Below are positions 25,068-35,914 of a DNA stretch of 64,000 nt, one piece after another. Under the pieces are notes generated by a model. That model ran no database searches and was not told where the DNA came from. It saw only the letters and a program-made list of their open reading frames with translations. This DNA comes from Paramecium sonneborni (taxonomy: Eukaryota > Ciliophora > Oligohymenophorea > Peniculida > Parameciidae). Positions within the stretch are counted from its first letter, which is position 1. Every line of letters begins with the position of its first letter. The position numbers and the translations under genes were made by a program. The DNA lies in the NCBI GenBank assembly GCA_905182985.1, contig CAJJDN010000052.1, positions 155,264 to 219,263 on the forward strand. Direction: 5' to 3'.

Positions 25068-26762
25068 ATGTTTTTGCAAGCGATGAAATTGAAAGACAAT
25101 AGGTATGGTGCACAATAATAAAGATTGGAGCCTATTTAATTGAAGTACAGTCCAAAAGAACCTCGATAACATACTCCAGAAGGTTTGACTAAGATTGGTT
25201 TGTTCAACAGCACTCAATTTCAAAGGAAATAATCAGTTGAGAAACGTAAACTGAGCAGTTAAGCAGAAGGAAAAAGACCATAATCATCAGTATAAAGAAT
25301 ACCAAGAACAGCATTTTAAAAAAATACATTTGCAGCATAATTTGTTGTAATGATAATTATAAAAACAGGTAGTTCTTTTGTGAAAATGGAAATAATGGTG
25401 CTTTGGTTAGAAGAATTTTATAAGGAAGAGGTTGGTTTGCAGAATAGTAGACAAGTTTTAAGTAAGTTATAGATAATTAATGATAGTGTAAACTTTATTT
25501 GGAAGCAATCAAATAAAGGATTTAATTATTCTACTCTTACTTAAAAGAAGGTTTGTATTAATCATTTGGAACATCATCATGAAATCTCAAATAAAAATAA
25601 ATTACATGATAATCTCAAAATGCATTGTTAGAGGATTAATAAGAATATGGATGATTTTGTACCTACAACATTTTCAATAAACCTTGATTCGACTACACTT
25701 TAATGGGATTTAAAGAAATTTGTTGATTTTTTTATTTAAATAAAGAAAGAGGGTAACCAAAAGAATATTTGGTTATTAAAACCTCCAGATCTTAATAGGG
25801 GAAGAGGAATATAATTATTTTCTGATCTTAAGGTGTTTATAAATTAAGTAGAGGAATTTTGTAAACTTAGAAGTTTGAATTCAAAAAGTAAATCATCATC
25901 TAAAGGAGCTAGAGGAGTTACAATTACATATCCAGATTAGAATGAAAGTAGATTATAAAGTTTATTTAGAAAGAATCAGGTCAAGCATAAATTAGTTTTA
26001 CAATAGATTAAACTACTTGTAATGATCGTATAATAGTTTTACAAAAGTATTTAGAAACACCACTTTTATACAATGGTAGAAAATTTGATTTTAGAGTTTG
26101 GGTTTTAATTGATCATACTTCTAAATACTATTTTTTTAAGGAAGGGTAGAACAAATTAAATATTGTAGGTATTTGCGTTTGGCAAGTGAACATTTCGATG
26201 TAAACAATTTAAAATCTTTGTATATTCATTTAACAAATAATGCTGTTTAAAAGAATCATCCAAACTATGGTAAATATGAATTAGGAAACCAATTGAGTTT
26301 TTAAGATTTGTAACATTACTTAAATTAACAGAGAAATACTAAAGTATCATCAGCTGGAATAGTATTAAAAATGAAGGAATTGATTCACCAAACAATATAT
26401 TGTGCTGGTTCTAAATTGCGTGATAGTTGATATATGTATATTAATTTTTTAGATCGCAAGGATTTCTAGTTTGAAATATTTGGATATGATTTCATGGTTG
26501 ATAAAAATGGTCATATTTGGTTGATAGAAATAAATACTAATCCATGTATTGAAGAGAGCAGTCCCCTTTTATAAAAATTGATACCAAGAATGTTAAGTAA
26601 ATTATGGTAGAAATCTTAGATGACGCATTTAGATTAACAATTGATAAAATATTTTCTCCGTTCAAAACTACATAAGAGAACTTTCTTACAAATTTACATG
26701 AATTTGCTATTCCTGGATATAGTGACAAAGATAACCTATGGGATTACATGGGATAAATTTGA
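25068..26762 (+). CDS. Tubulin-tyrosine-ligase-like (TTLL) enzyme
   Basis: ATP-grasp ligase that should add amino acids (Glu or Gly) to tubulin tails. Motifs in order: FCENGNNGALVRRILQGRGW near the N-terminal core, VNFIWKQSNKG, then NIWLLKPPDLNRGRGIQLF (ATP-binding Lys and glycine loop). These are followed by LLYNGRKFDFRVWVLIDHTS, YLRLASEHFD, IHLTNNAVQKNHPNYG, and IFGYDFMVDKNGHIWLIEIN with the metal-binding E.N. About 500 residues, with at least six introns of 20-27 nt inferred from frame continuity. KPP...NRGRGI is nearer the TTLL3/TTLL10-type branch than the TTLL1/4/6 branch, but glycylase versus glutamylase cannot be settled by eye. The first 90 residues are basic and unstructured. Confidence 0.9.
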
Positions 26763-26798
26763 TTTAAAAGTCATTAAATAATATCAATACTTTATAAA

Positions 26799-27573
26799 AT
26801 GGGATTTATATGTTCTAAGCCAAAAGGGAATCATACAGATAAAAAAATGGAAATCCAAAAACAAGAAGAAATTCAGTAAAGTTTAAGCACAACAAAAGAG
26901 GCAATTGATTTTGTGGAAAGCACTTCTTTAGCAAATGTAATGAGAACTAAGCCAATCAAATCTTATTTGGCTGAACAAATTGAAAAATAATAAATTTAGG
27001 TGGATTCATGTGAAATATTGGCAGATAAGATAGAGGCTAAATCTTAATTAATTATTCGAAGTTACAATCATTTTACTGAGAAAGCTTTAAAAATAAAGTC
27101 TTTAGTACTAGAGTATTACAAGAATGAATATATAAATTATATAAATTCTAATCTTGATACAAATCCTAATAAAGAATTTATATAAAAAGAAACAATTTAA
27201 GTAAATTAATTATGATTTCAATTTATAGTTATTAGTTGAAACTACAGTGATATTAAATTGTTTGATGGATAAGAATTTCGATGATGAAATTGAATTGTGG
27301 TGGGGAGACAATTACTTTAGCGATCGAATTTAAATTCTAGCTGTTAATATTCCTGTCAGCTCTAATAACACAGACAATATCACCAATCCAATTATATAAT
27401 ATATAAATGCTTTAAAAAATAAAATTCTTTAGGTGATTCCAATCTAAAATAATCAACCTCAATCTATTTCAAACAGTGTTGCTATCACTAATATACATTT
27501 AACTTAATTTTATAAAGATCTTAAAATGGAATTTGCAAAAAAAGTTGAAGAGGAAGAAGATATCAACTAATGA
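26799..27573 (+). CDS. Hypothetical protein with N-myristoylation-type start
   Basis: About 248 residues in two exons with a 28-nt intron (27201-27228). It starts MGFICSKPKGNHTDKK: Gly2 plus Cys5 and Ser6 fit myristoylation with palmitoylation, so membrane attachment is likely (motif inference). The rest is helical, with IDFVESTSLANVM, ALKIKSLVLEYYKNEYINYI and IELWWGDNYFSDRIQ, and ends EEEEDINQ. No known domain was recognised. It follows the TTLL gene by 36 nt on the same strand. Confidence 0.7.
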
Positions 27574-27623
27574 ATAAAAATTATTAATTATTGAAAGTTC
27601 TAATAATAATTCATATAATTAAT

Positions 27624-29474
27624 TCATTATGTTTATTAGTGATCGTGGTTCTCATGCTGCTCAGAATCAAGAATCACTTCTATATTACAGACTGGACATT
27701 TTTTATGATTTAAAAGCCATGCTTTTATACACTTCGAATGATATATATGATTGCATGGTAGCTATCTATAAACATTACCAGTTTATATTTGATCATAACA
27801 AATAGTGCAACTATTCATATATAGAATTAATAAATCTACATTTCTTCCACGTTATCGTTTGCTTCTTTGGTTCTTTTTGGAATCTCTTTTATTTATTATT
27901 TTGTCAACCCTACATTTTGATTACTAAATTATTGTGAACATATTCTTACCCAATTCTTTCTTATAGATTTAAAATTTATTCATAAGTCATATTGTCAATA
28001 TTTACATTCAATTAATTTTAAGCTTATTGATTTAAATATTGCATTTCTTATACTATAGATTCATGCATTCCTAGTTGTAATAAAATTTATCTTAGTTCTT
28101 CTAATTATAAAAATGGAGCATTCTATTCTATTTTCATAATTTTGCATACATTAAGCATCTGTATATCGACCATAAAAATAATTCAAAGCATCTATTATTC
28201 TTCTCTTATACATTTTTTTCTTGTCTCTGCTACTCCGAAATTTATTTGAAACCTGTTGAAGTTTTGTTTATGTATCTTTAACTTTAATCCAATAATCAGA
28301 AACAGTCTAAAATTAATTTTAGAATTACAGAATTAGCCTTTCTCAATCTTTACTCCAATAACTCATTTTACTTCTTTAACTCTGCTATTTAATTTTAAAG
28401 TAATTTTATTTCTGAAGTTTGATCAGCTAGTCGTTATTCCAAAGCTAAAATTAATTAATTATATACTATCTTAAGTAGAAGGCATTTAACTTAGATTATT
28501 CTTGAAATTAGGACTTAATTTAAATGTCTAGACTATTAATATTGATATATTCTGTATACTTCTAAAAACCTATCTATTATTTCCTTTTGCATTTTTAGGT
28601 TGTTATTAATCTTTGGCAAACTAAGGAGTTTAAACTTTATGACATGAAGGGGGCCTAAAAATATTACTATTGTTATTCATATATTATAAAAAATATTTAA
28701 AAGCAATTTAATAATCATTACTTCTATTTACCATATACACAATCTTAAAACATACCAAGCATTCCGGATTTTCAATTCCTTTTATAATTAGGGTATGAGT
28801 TAAAGGTTTTTGATATAACAAGCATAGATTTTTCTGGTTAAAAATTTATTCTGAACATTCTTAATAAAATCTCTTATGACCTTAAAGCTAATTTATCATA
28901 TTGTTTGTTTCTCATAAAAAATAAAACATTACTAAGCTATTTTAATTTCCTCTACTAGACGATTCTAGATACTTTCACTGAATGTTAATTTTTATAAAGG
29001 AGATGTTAATTAATGATCGAATCTTTTTTGTTATCTTTTCATTACAATTTTATAATTGTTTCTTCTTAATATATATTTTCATTTTTATCAAAAAAAACTG
29101 ACAGATCTGAATTTCTTATATTAAGACAATACTAATTCTATTTGCTACTTTTTAACATAAATTTCTTCTTTTTTCTTAAAATAAGTAGCTATTCATTTTA
29201 TAATAAATTCATGTATCTTCAATAAACTATTTACTTCAAAAATTTTTATCATTTCTATTAAAAGCAACTCATAATTCATCTTAAACAAATTAAGTTCAAT
29301 TAAATGTTTAAATGTTTGATTCATAATAGAAAATTCTGTTAAAATCTTATCGTTTGTTCAGGTTACCAATTCTTATGCATCAGAAATATTAATAAATAAA
29401 TTTAAAATGTTATCTATTTCTCTTTTTTTTAAGAACCATCCCAGAAAATTCTACCCAAATCTTTAAAATATCAT
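27624..29474 (-). CDS. RING-H2 E3 ubiquitin ligase (BIG BROTHER/RNF11-like C-terminus)
   Basis: The C-terminus is a RING-H2 finger: CTICYDQ, then [16 protein letters not shown], then CPVC, i.e. all eight zinc ligands in the C3H2C3 order. Before it come NMTYEQILNLQERIG and [15 protein letters not shown], a pair typical of BIG BROTHER-type RING ligases. Further upstream are a coiled coil ([20 protein letters not shown]) and a long helical region from [19 protein letters not shown]. Introns of 22, 22, 26 and 29 nt are clear in the 3' half. In the 5' half (about 28500-29250) two or three joins remain unresolved, so the region might hold two genes. The protein should transfer ubiquitin; its target is unknown. 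Confidence 0.78.
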
Positions 29475-30178
29475 ATTTATTATTCATTTTATTAAAATTT
29501 ATAATTATAATTTGATATTTTACTTCCAACAAAAAAGTTTCTAAGTTTTATCTTTTAATTATATAAGATTACAAATATTTTATTGAAAATATGTTTTTAC
29601 CAATCTTAAGAATTAATCCAAAAGTAACAAAAAGTATGTCTTATTTATAAAACAAAAACAAAAAAATTTGAAAAACTTGATTATGGAAAGATTTTAAAAA
29701 TTAATTTTAAATTTTCATATTACTTTTTAACTCTAACAGAAGTAACAACGTACATTTATATAAACTAAATTGCTTATGGTAATGGATTAATTCTTAATTA
29801 ATATTCAATCTAAAAATATTCAAAATTTGAATTGCTTAAAAGTAACACAAAATATTTATTATTATAAATAAATTAATAAAGAATAAATTGAGGTATTTTA
29901 ATTATCTAATAAATTTGTATAATTATATTCTTTATAATTAAACAATAGAGGTTTTTATCTAATAAATTTTTGATTCATTAATATTATTTTTATAATTGAA
30001 ACATTTGATGGTTTTGGTAAATTATGATAGTTCATATTATAAAAGTTGGTAGATAATATTTTATGGTAATAAAAAATGATAAAAAGAGTAATTTTTAAAT
30101 AGATATTAATGAATACAACATAAATATTGTACCTTTGGAAAAGATGGATAAAAAATATTCGATTGATTTAAAAATGAT
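29475..30178. other. A+T-rich stretch, no gene seen
   Basis: About 700 nt upstream of the RING gene start and downstream of a coiled-coil gene, both on the minus strand. No protein-like frame was recognised. Confidence 0.5.
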
Positions 30179-30916
30179 TCATTTGATTCCGCATTAATTT
30201 AATAATGAATCTATTTCATCAAAATCCTTATCAAGCTCATTCAATTCTTATTTAATATGCTAATTAAATTCCTGCTATTTTAGTGATTCTTTTGAAATTT
30301 TTTATTCATCTTTTTAAAATGAATCTAACTCTAATTGTATTTTTTATTTCATATTTGCTGAAACTTATTCATTTTAATCATTTTATGAAACTTATTAAAC
30401 AGATTATTGGTTTTAAGAAATTTAATCTAGTTCTGCTAATTAAGATTTCCATTAAGTAAGTTTTAAGAAGATATCATCATCAAGTTGATTAAGATTAAGT
30501 TAATTAGTTGGATAATTTTCTAAATTTTCTAATCTTTAAGAACTTTCTTATAATTTTAAAGTCACTTCTTAGGTTTTTTATTCACTAGCCATATACTTTG
30601 TAATTTTAAGATATTCTTTCATATATTCTTGTCTAATCTTTTATAATTTCTAATTTAAATCTGCTTATTATTATAATAATTCTTCTTAACGAGTGTCTTC
30701 TTCTTCATCTATTTCATAGCCACTTTTGTAGATTATTTTTTTAGTTTGTTAATTTTGCATGAGTTGTTTTTTCAATTCAAGATTTTCATTTTTTTTCCAT
30801 TCTCTTAAATCTTCAATAGCAGAATCAATTTCCTCCATCAATTATTTATTTTAAGCAGAACGTTATGATGATGCACTCATTGTTCTTAATGTTTTGATAC
30901 AGTTAGGATTAAACAT
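30179..30916 (-). CDS. Coiled-coil protein
   Basis: Intronless, 245 residues, starting MFNPNCIKTLRTMSASSQ and ending LNQCGIK. Almost entirely Gln/Glu/Leu/Lys heptads, such as AIEDLREWKKNENLELKKQL and LKQQEFNQHIKQELNELD, so it probably forms a long coiled coil. A second Met (MSASSQRS) could be the true start. No membrane segment or enzyme domain. The gene ahead on the same strand ends only 22 nt before this start codon. Confidence 0.72.
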
Positions 30917-30938
30917 ATTTTATAAGTAATGTTAATAA

Positions 30939-31400
30939 TCAAATAAAATAATAAAATTATGGATGTCTTGGAGCTGGTCCTTTTTTCATTGTAACATATC
31001 TATCAATATAGGATTCAAGTTCTCTTTTAATTTTCTTATCATTGACTTTTTCTTCTGGAACATACTCTAATAGATTGGCAAATTTATTATCATCTTAAAA
31101 TCGTTATTTAGTTTAAATCAAAGCTTATTAGATCTTAAAAGTATTCATCTTAAAATAATTAATGAATTATGATAAAACTTTTCAAGAAAAAGATCATATT
31201 ATTCATTGGCTTTAATGGCTTCATGAAAATAATTATCTTCTTTGCTTCTTGGTAATTATCTAATATGCTTAATGACCTAAGATTGTTATTAAATTTTATA
31301 CTTTTTATTGTTTCTCTGCAACTATCTTTTATGTACCTATTCTATGACCAAAAATCATATCATTATTAGGTTGGTTTGTTTAAGATTAATGTAGTTTCAT
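30939..31400 (-). CDS. Hypothetical protein with an apparent frame break
   Basis: The first part begins MKLHQSQTNQPNNDMIFGHR. After a 25-nt GTATAA...CTTAG intron it continues IKHIRQLPRSKEDNYFHEAI to KFYHNSLIIL. The next protein-like frame begins MNTFKIQQALIQTKQRF and runs to VTMKKGPAPRHPQFYYFI. The two overlap at ATGA, one base out of frame, with no GT...AG intron available. So this is either one gene with a 1-nt deletion (or assembly indel) or two adjoining small genes. No domain was recognised. Confidence 0.5.
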
Positions 31401-31423
31401 TTTTTTATTTATTAAATTAGTTT

Positions 31424-31642
31424 ATGGACTAAGATTAGATAATACTCATATTAATTGGATTAGTTACCATTATTCTACTTACCATATTATACTTTATAGT
31501 GAGAAAAAAACAATAATAAATACCAAAGACTTAACTTGATAATTCAACTCATATAGAAATTACATAAATGGAATAAAAACCTTAAAAAAGTTATTAGGGA
31601 ATGGCCAAAAAGTAATTAAAAATAAAAATACCTAATAGCTGA
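31424..31642 (+). CDS. Small single-pass membrane protein
   Basis: Intronless, 72 residues: MDQDQ, then one strong transmembrane helix (IILILIGLVTIILLTILYFI), then a basic Lys/Gln-rich tail ending KKQLKIKIPNS. A short N-terminus followed by a helix and a positive tail suggests an N-out/C-in anchor (inference). The start codon is only 23 nt from the divergent start at 31400. Confidence 0.6.
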
Positions 31643-31695
31643 TTTGATCCTTGATCAATTTTTTATAATATTATAAATATATATTTAACGAATAC

Positions 31696-31962
31696 ATGTC
31701 TTTTACTTATCTGCCATTTCATAATCTTGCTTACTGTCCAAAGTAAGTAATAGAATTTGTACAAAATCCAAATCTCAATCTCCTAGATTTGAACCATATG
31801 ATAGCATAATTAAGGATGCCTAAAAATCATCTAAAAGCAATTTAGAAAATGTAAATATTAGCATCACGGTAAGAATAATTCTTGTAGGATGAAAATACTA
31901 TGTAAAATTAAGAGGAAGAAATCCATTCTCCAAAACAACTCTTAAGTTAAATTCCATACTGA
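31696..31962 (+). CDS. Small hypothetical protein
   Basis: Intronless, 88 residues, starting MSFTYLPFHNLAYCPKQV and ending HSPKQLLSQIPY. Predicted helical with a Gln-rich second half. No known domain, signal peptide or membrane segment. Its stop is 34 nt from the convergent stop of the glycerate-kinase-family gene. Confidence 0.55.
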
Positions 31963-31996
31963 AAACTTATAAATATATATTTTATAAAAAATATAG

Positions 31997-32830
31997 TCAT
32001 TAAACTTTATATTCTCTTGCTTCATTCACCTAAATTATTAAATTACAAGCCATATCATTGTATATTTATGGATGTAAGCAATTCCAAAAATATGTCACGA
32101 AATCTACTATTTATTCATCACTCATTCCATTTCCACTTTTTTATCTCATCTCTTTTTCAGCCTCTAATCTCCATTTCAAACTCAATTCATATGGATTTGG
32201 TTTTAATTGAATTAATAAATCAAATTCCTCCCAAATTGGTTCATACAGTTTTAACTATTCATTCATAAAAAGTTCCAAATCCTCATTATATTATTTTCCA
32301 TTCAATTATATTTTATCACAATCCTTTTATTTAAATTCTTCTAACTATTTGCTCTTATAACCAACAAACCATCCTTCAAATAATAATACTTAACACTAAA
32401 TTTTTTTAAATCCTACTCTATCTCCTTATCCTTAATGTAAACTTTTATCAAATATTGGAACTTCAAAACTATTACCTTGCTTAAATGATTTAAGACAATT
32501 GATTATCATTTAATAATCATGTGTTCCTGGTGGTCCTCTATATTTATATTTCTTTTTATCTAAATTTTGGCGATCAACATAACTTAGATAAAAATCATCT
32601 ATGCTAATACTATCAAACTAGATATTTAATTAAGATAATTGTTTTTTCATTTGAGTTCCAATAGTTGTTTTACCAACTCCCTACATTCCTTATAATCCAA
32701 TCAAAAGTGGACATCCCTTATATTTTTATTTAATTAGAACTTAGAGTTGTTCCATAAATTATTAAATATAATCATAAATTGTGCTATTGCAATTTGTTTT
32801 AGAAATTTGGATCAAATATAGGATTCCCAT
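31997..32830 (-). CDS. P-loop kinase of the D-glycerate 3-kinase (GLYK/TDA10) family
   Basis: Intronless. The Walker A region is GLQGMQGVGKTTIG, in the position of the GVSAPQGCGKTT loop of plant GLYK. It is followed by SISIDDFYLSYVDRQ, YKYRGPPGTHDYQM, VPIFDKSLHQGQGDR, LLFEGWFVGY, LKWRLEAEKEMR and GMSDEQIVDFV, all in GLYK order. The expected reaction is ATP-dependent phosphorylation of glycerate, though yeast relatives are less clear. The start is ambiguous: ATG at 32830 gives 277 residues (MGILYLIQIS) but overlaps the upstream same-strand gene by 59 nt; ATG at 32755 (MEQLQVLIKQKYKG) avoids most of this. Confidence 0.85.
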
Positions 32831-33349
32831 TAAATGATTACTTTTAATCTTAAATATTTTTATCGATTCTCTTTCTTTAAGATTATGAGGCTGCTTATCT
32901 AATTTTCTTCTCCTGAGATATCAAATCCTAAAGTCATGTAAATGCCTGATGTACTTTCACTAAACGTGGATGCTCGAATTCTTTTTAATTATATGTTTCA
33001 ACAGGCTTTAATTTTTTTATAATCCATTTAGGACCTGTTCTTTATGTAATTTACTATAAATGAACACCAAATTGCTTTTCTAATACCTTATTCGCCCAAT
33101 TTGCTCCATAAGGATTTTACTTTTTATCTCTTTGTACTATAAACTAGATTATTACAGCTAAAGCCTACTTTTGTTTGAATTCTCTTTCTTATCACTTTTA
33201 TTTGAGATTTCTAATTTTTCTAGATGACTTGATTGTTTCTAACTTTCACAATCATCATTTCCTAGAAATTATAACATTGTTAAGGGTTCACTCAGTTCTG
33301 CAACATATAATTAACATTGGAAAAACAGACTATCTCTTTACTGTTTCAT
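32772..33349 (-). CDS. Hypothetical basic protein
   Basis: About 170 residues, starting MKQQRDSLFFQCQLYVAEL. A 32-nt intron near 33130-33165 and a 27-nt intron (GTACATC...TTTAG) near 32940 connect three frames. Notable segments: NPYGANWANKVLEKQFGVHL and GPKWIIKKLKPVETY. It ends FQNKLQQHNL. No family was recognised. Its last codons lie inside the longest possible reading frame of the glycerate-kinase-family gene. Confidence 0.55.
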
Positions 33350-33393
33350 AATTAATAAATACTTAATATTTTGATAATTCATAGATCATTTGA

Positions 33394-34549
33394 TCATGTA
33401 AAAAAATTAATTCCTTAACTTAAAACCCATGCACCAACTAAAACTACCCAAAATTCAAATTTAAATAACACATTTTACAATATTGATGATTATTCTTTTT
33501 ACTGATGTTCTAAAAAGGCCAAATCTTCTTGACTAATTGTACTCTATTAGTTTAATTATTATTATTTAAACATATTAAAAGCATTATCTCTTTATTGTGT
33601 AACATTGTTTAAATATGCTTTTAAATCTTAAATTTCTCTTTATGATTTAAATGAGTTCTCTTCTAGATTATCATATTAAACTTTTAATTTAAATATTTCG
33701 TTTTCAGCTTCTGTAAGTTTATTCTATAAATTTTAAATTGTTTTTATATATTCCTGTTCTTTTTATTCAGGCTATTATTTTTATTAAAATTAAGATTTGG
33801 CAAATTCTAATGCTTAAACTTCCCTCAAGGCTTCTTTTTATAAATCTAATTATTGCTACTAATTTAATTATGATTATTCATATCTAAATTATTCTTATCT
33901 TTTTTATTCTTATTATTATTAATCTAACCTTTATTAATCCTAAATATATTCTGAATATTGTTTTTGTTTTTTTTCTTCTTATTCTTTTAACTATTGTTTA
34001 TATAAGGATAGATATTTACAATTTTTTAATAAAGCTCCTATTATTACTTTGTTTCAGCTTATTATTTTTATCTTTATTCTTCCTCTCTTTTTTAAGCTTC
34101 TTCTCTTTCCCTTTGAAGTCTTATCTTTTATTCTTCTTATTATTTTAAAAATTCTTTTTATTGTTCTAACAGTTTTTATTTTTAATCCTCTTACTACTTT
34201 TTGATAATTTCTTAAAGCTTTTCTTATTCTAGTCTTTTTCTCTATTGCTCTTCTTCATCATTTTTAGAAAATAGGGTTGAAAATTTCTAAATATCTTAAG
34301 GTGTCATCTCTGTACCAACAATATATTAAATAAATGTGTAAGTGTCTTATAAAAATTCAACCTATTAAATTGATAATAATATCATACACTTTCATTTTCC
34401 ACCTCATCCTCAAAAACAATATACAAAACATTATTTACTTATTTACTTTTGACAATTTTCCCAATAACTTTAAGTTTATTTAGAACTTCCTACTCACTTA
34501 TTCCTTCTGTTAAACCCCAAATTTTAAGATAATTAGCTTATTGATCCAT
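33394..34549 (-). CDS. RRM-like / long coiled-coil / C-terminal membrane-anchor protein
   Basis: The N-terminus YLKIWGLTEGISEQEVLNKL...VGKIV-like sequence resembles an RNA-recognition fold. A 26-nt intron (GTATGA...ATAG) leads to VEFLQDTYTFIQYIVG. Then follows a 250-residue Gln/Glu/Lys coiled coil (RKRLEQEKLQEIIKKQQEDQ, LTEAENEIFKLKVQYDNLEE). The last 25 residues are hydrophobic (FKFEFWVVLVGAWVLSQGIN), like a tail anchor. Near 34020-34070 the coiled-coil reading frame changes without a good short intron; a 57-nt intron or an indel in an A run would explain it. The RRM call is tentative. Confidence 0.6.
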
Positions 34550-34585
34550 AAAATTATTTAATATATTTTTAGAGATACTTTTATT

Positions 34586-34880
34586 TCAATTTAGTCTAAT
34601 TATGCCTTATAGAATTCCTCTTTTATCTTTTTCATATGATTTTATGGAAAGTAGGAATACTCCAGATAAATATAAATCATCCAAGATGTTGTTTTACAAT
34701 AACATTTACTATTATAGATATATCATTCAATTGAACATCATTCAATAGATCATCACCTAATCAATAACTAAAACTCAAAAACCAATTGTCTAAAACTCCA
34801 AAAAGATTTTGTAATGTCTCACAATCGATTAAGAATTGTTTGAATCAGAGATATTTAATTTTTCGAATACTATATATATC
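34586..34880 (-). CDS. Possible gene fragment
   Basis: Protein-like frame with IVRHYKIFLEFQTIGDDLLN, then NDISIIVNVIVKQHLG, then (one frame over) DDLYLSGVFLLSIKSYEKDK, ending in TGA at 34586. A 26-nt GT...TAG intron joins the first two parts. No start codon or domain was identified. It sits 37 nt upstream of the RRM/coiled-coil start. It could be a small gene, an upstream exon or a remnant. Confidence 0.3.
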
Positions 34881-34962
34881 AGACAATTTTGTGAATTATT
34901 TATGTTGTTATTAAAAAAGATCAATAATGTATATTCCTTATTATTTTTAAACTTATAAAAGA

Positions 34963-35820
34963 ATGAATTAAGAGTAGGAACTATTAACTAAATTAGTCAC
35001 TCTATTTAAATCTTAGTACAAAAAATTGAAGTAGATCAAACTTCAAGATTATTCTATAATAAATAAGATTAATTCGCATTAAAATTAATGAGTATGATCT
35101 AAAATAGAATTAGAATGATATTTTGATAAGATTAAATTACTTCAATCATAATAATTTAGGAATGAATCAAAATAAATATTAAGAGAAATATTTGATCAAA
35201 AATAAATGAATAGAAAAAAATATTTTGAATTAAAACTTTGGGAACATTAAGAAATTTTAAAAATATTTAATTTAAAATATATATATTAGCAAATTCAAAG
35301 ATGAAATTTGTTTAAATCAAGTTAGTTTGAATAAGAAAATATTATAATTTCTAGAGAGATAGAAAATTTAAAATGTAAAAAAGGAAAGAAAAGGAAGTGA
35401 ATAGATAAAGCCAGAATAGAATATGAATTATTATTAAAGTGAAAGAAAAAGATTGAATAGTAATATATTATAAATTTGTTTCTGTTAAATTAATAATTTG
35501 AAATTTGAATTAAACAAGCATTAGAATTAAATAATGATATGCTTTTAATAATAATTTAAATTTGATAGTAAAATGTAAACAAGATTCAAAATAATTAGTA
35601 ATAAACACTAGTAAAGTATAGAACTTATTTAAATAATTGAGAGATCCTAATCAAAATAATAAGTAAATTAATGAGGAAATAATTCAAAATTAAAATTTGT
35701 GAACACATATTACACAATAAAAATATTCTATAATAAATATAGAAAATTAGAGATCAGAAAATCTGAAGGTTAATTTTATTATATAAGATTTAAAACTAAA
35801 TTTCTTTATAGCTGAATATC
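34963..35820 (+). CDS. Possible coiled-coil gene, structure unresolved
   Basis: Starts MNQEQELLTKLVTLFKSQYK. Then come Gln/Glu/Lys-rich segments in changing frames, e.g. VDQTSRLFYNKQDQFALKL and KIKLLQSQQFRNESKQILRE. The composition fits a coiled coil, but the introns could not be placed and the end is uncertain. It may also be a decayed gene. It precedes the hypothetical protein at 35915. Confidence 0.35.
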
Positions 35821-35914
35821 ATAGATAAATTGAGTATAATGAAATACATCAAAATTAACATAGCCTTTTTGTTATAATAAGAATTAAGTTAAAATATTAA
35901 ATTTAAATTCATAA

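Noticed and set aside
29401..29474. Apparent frameshift at an A8 run near the RING gene start
   Set aside because: Using the ATG at 29474 (MIFQRFGQNF) the frame runs through without any shift.
32017..32268. Plus-strand ORF of about 83 codons
   Set aside because: Antisense shadow of the glycerate-kinase-family gene, whose minus-strand frame carries clear motifs.
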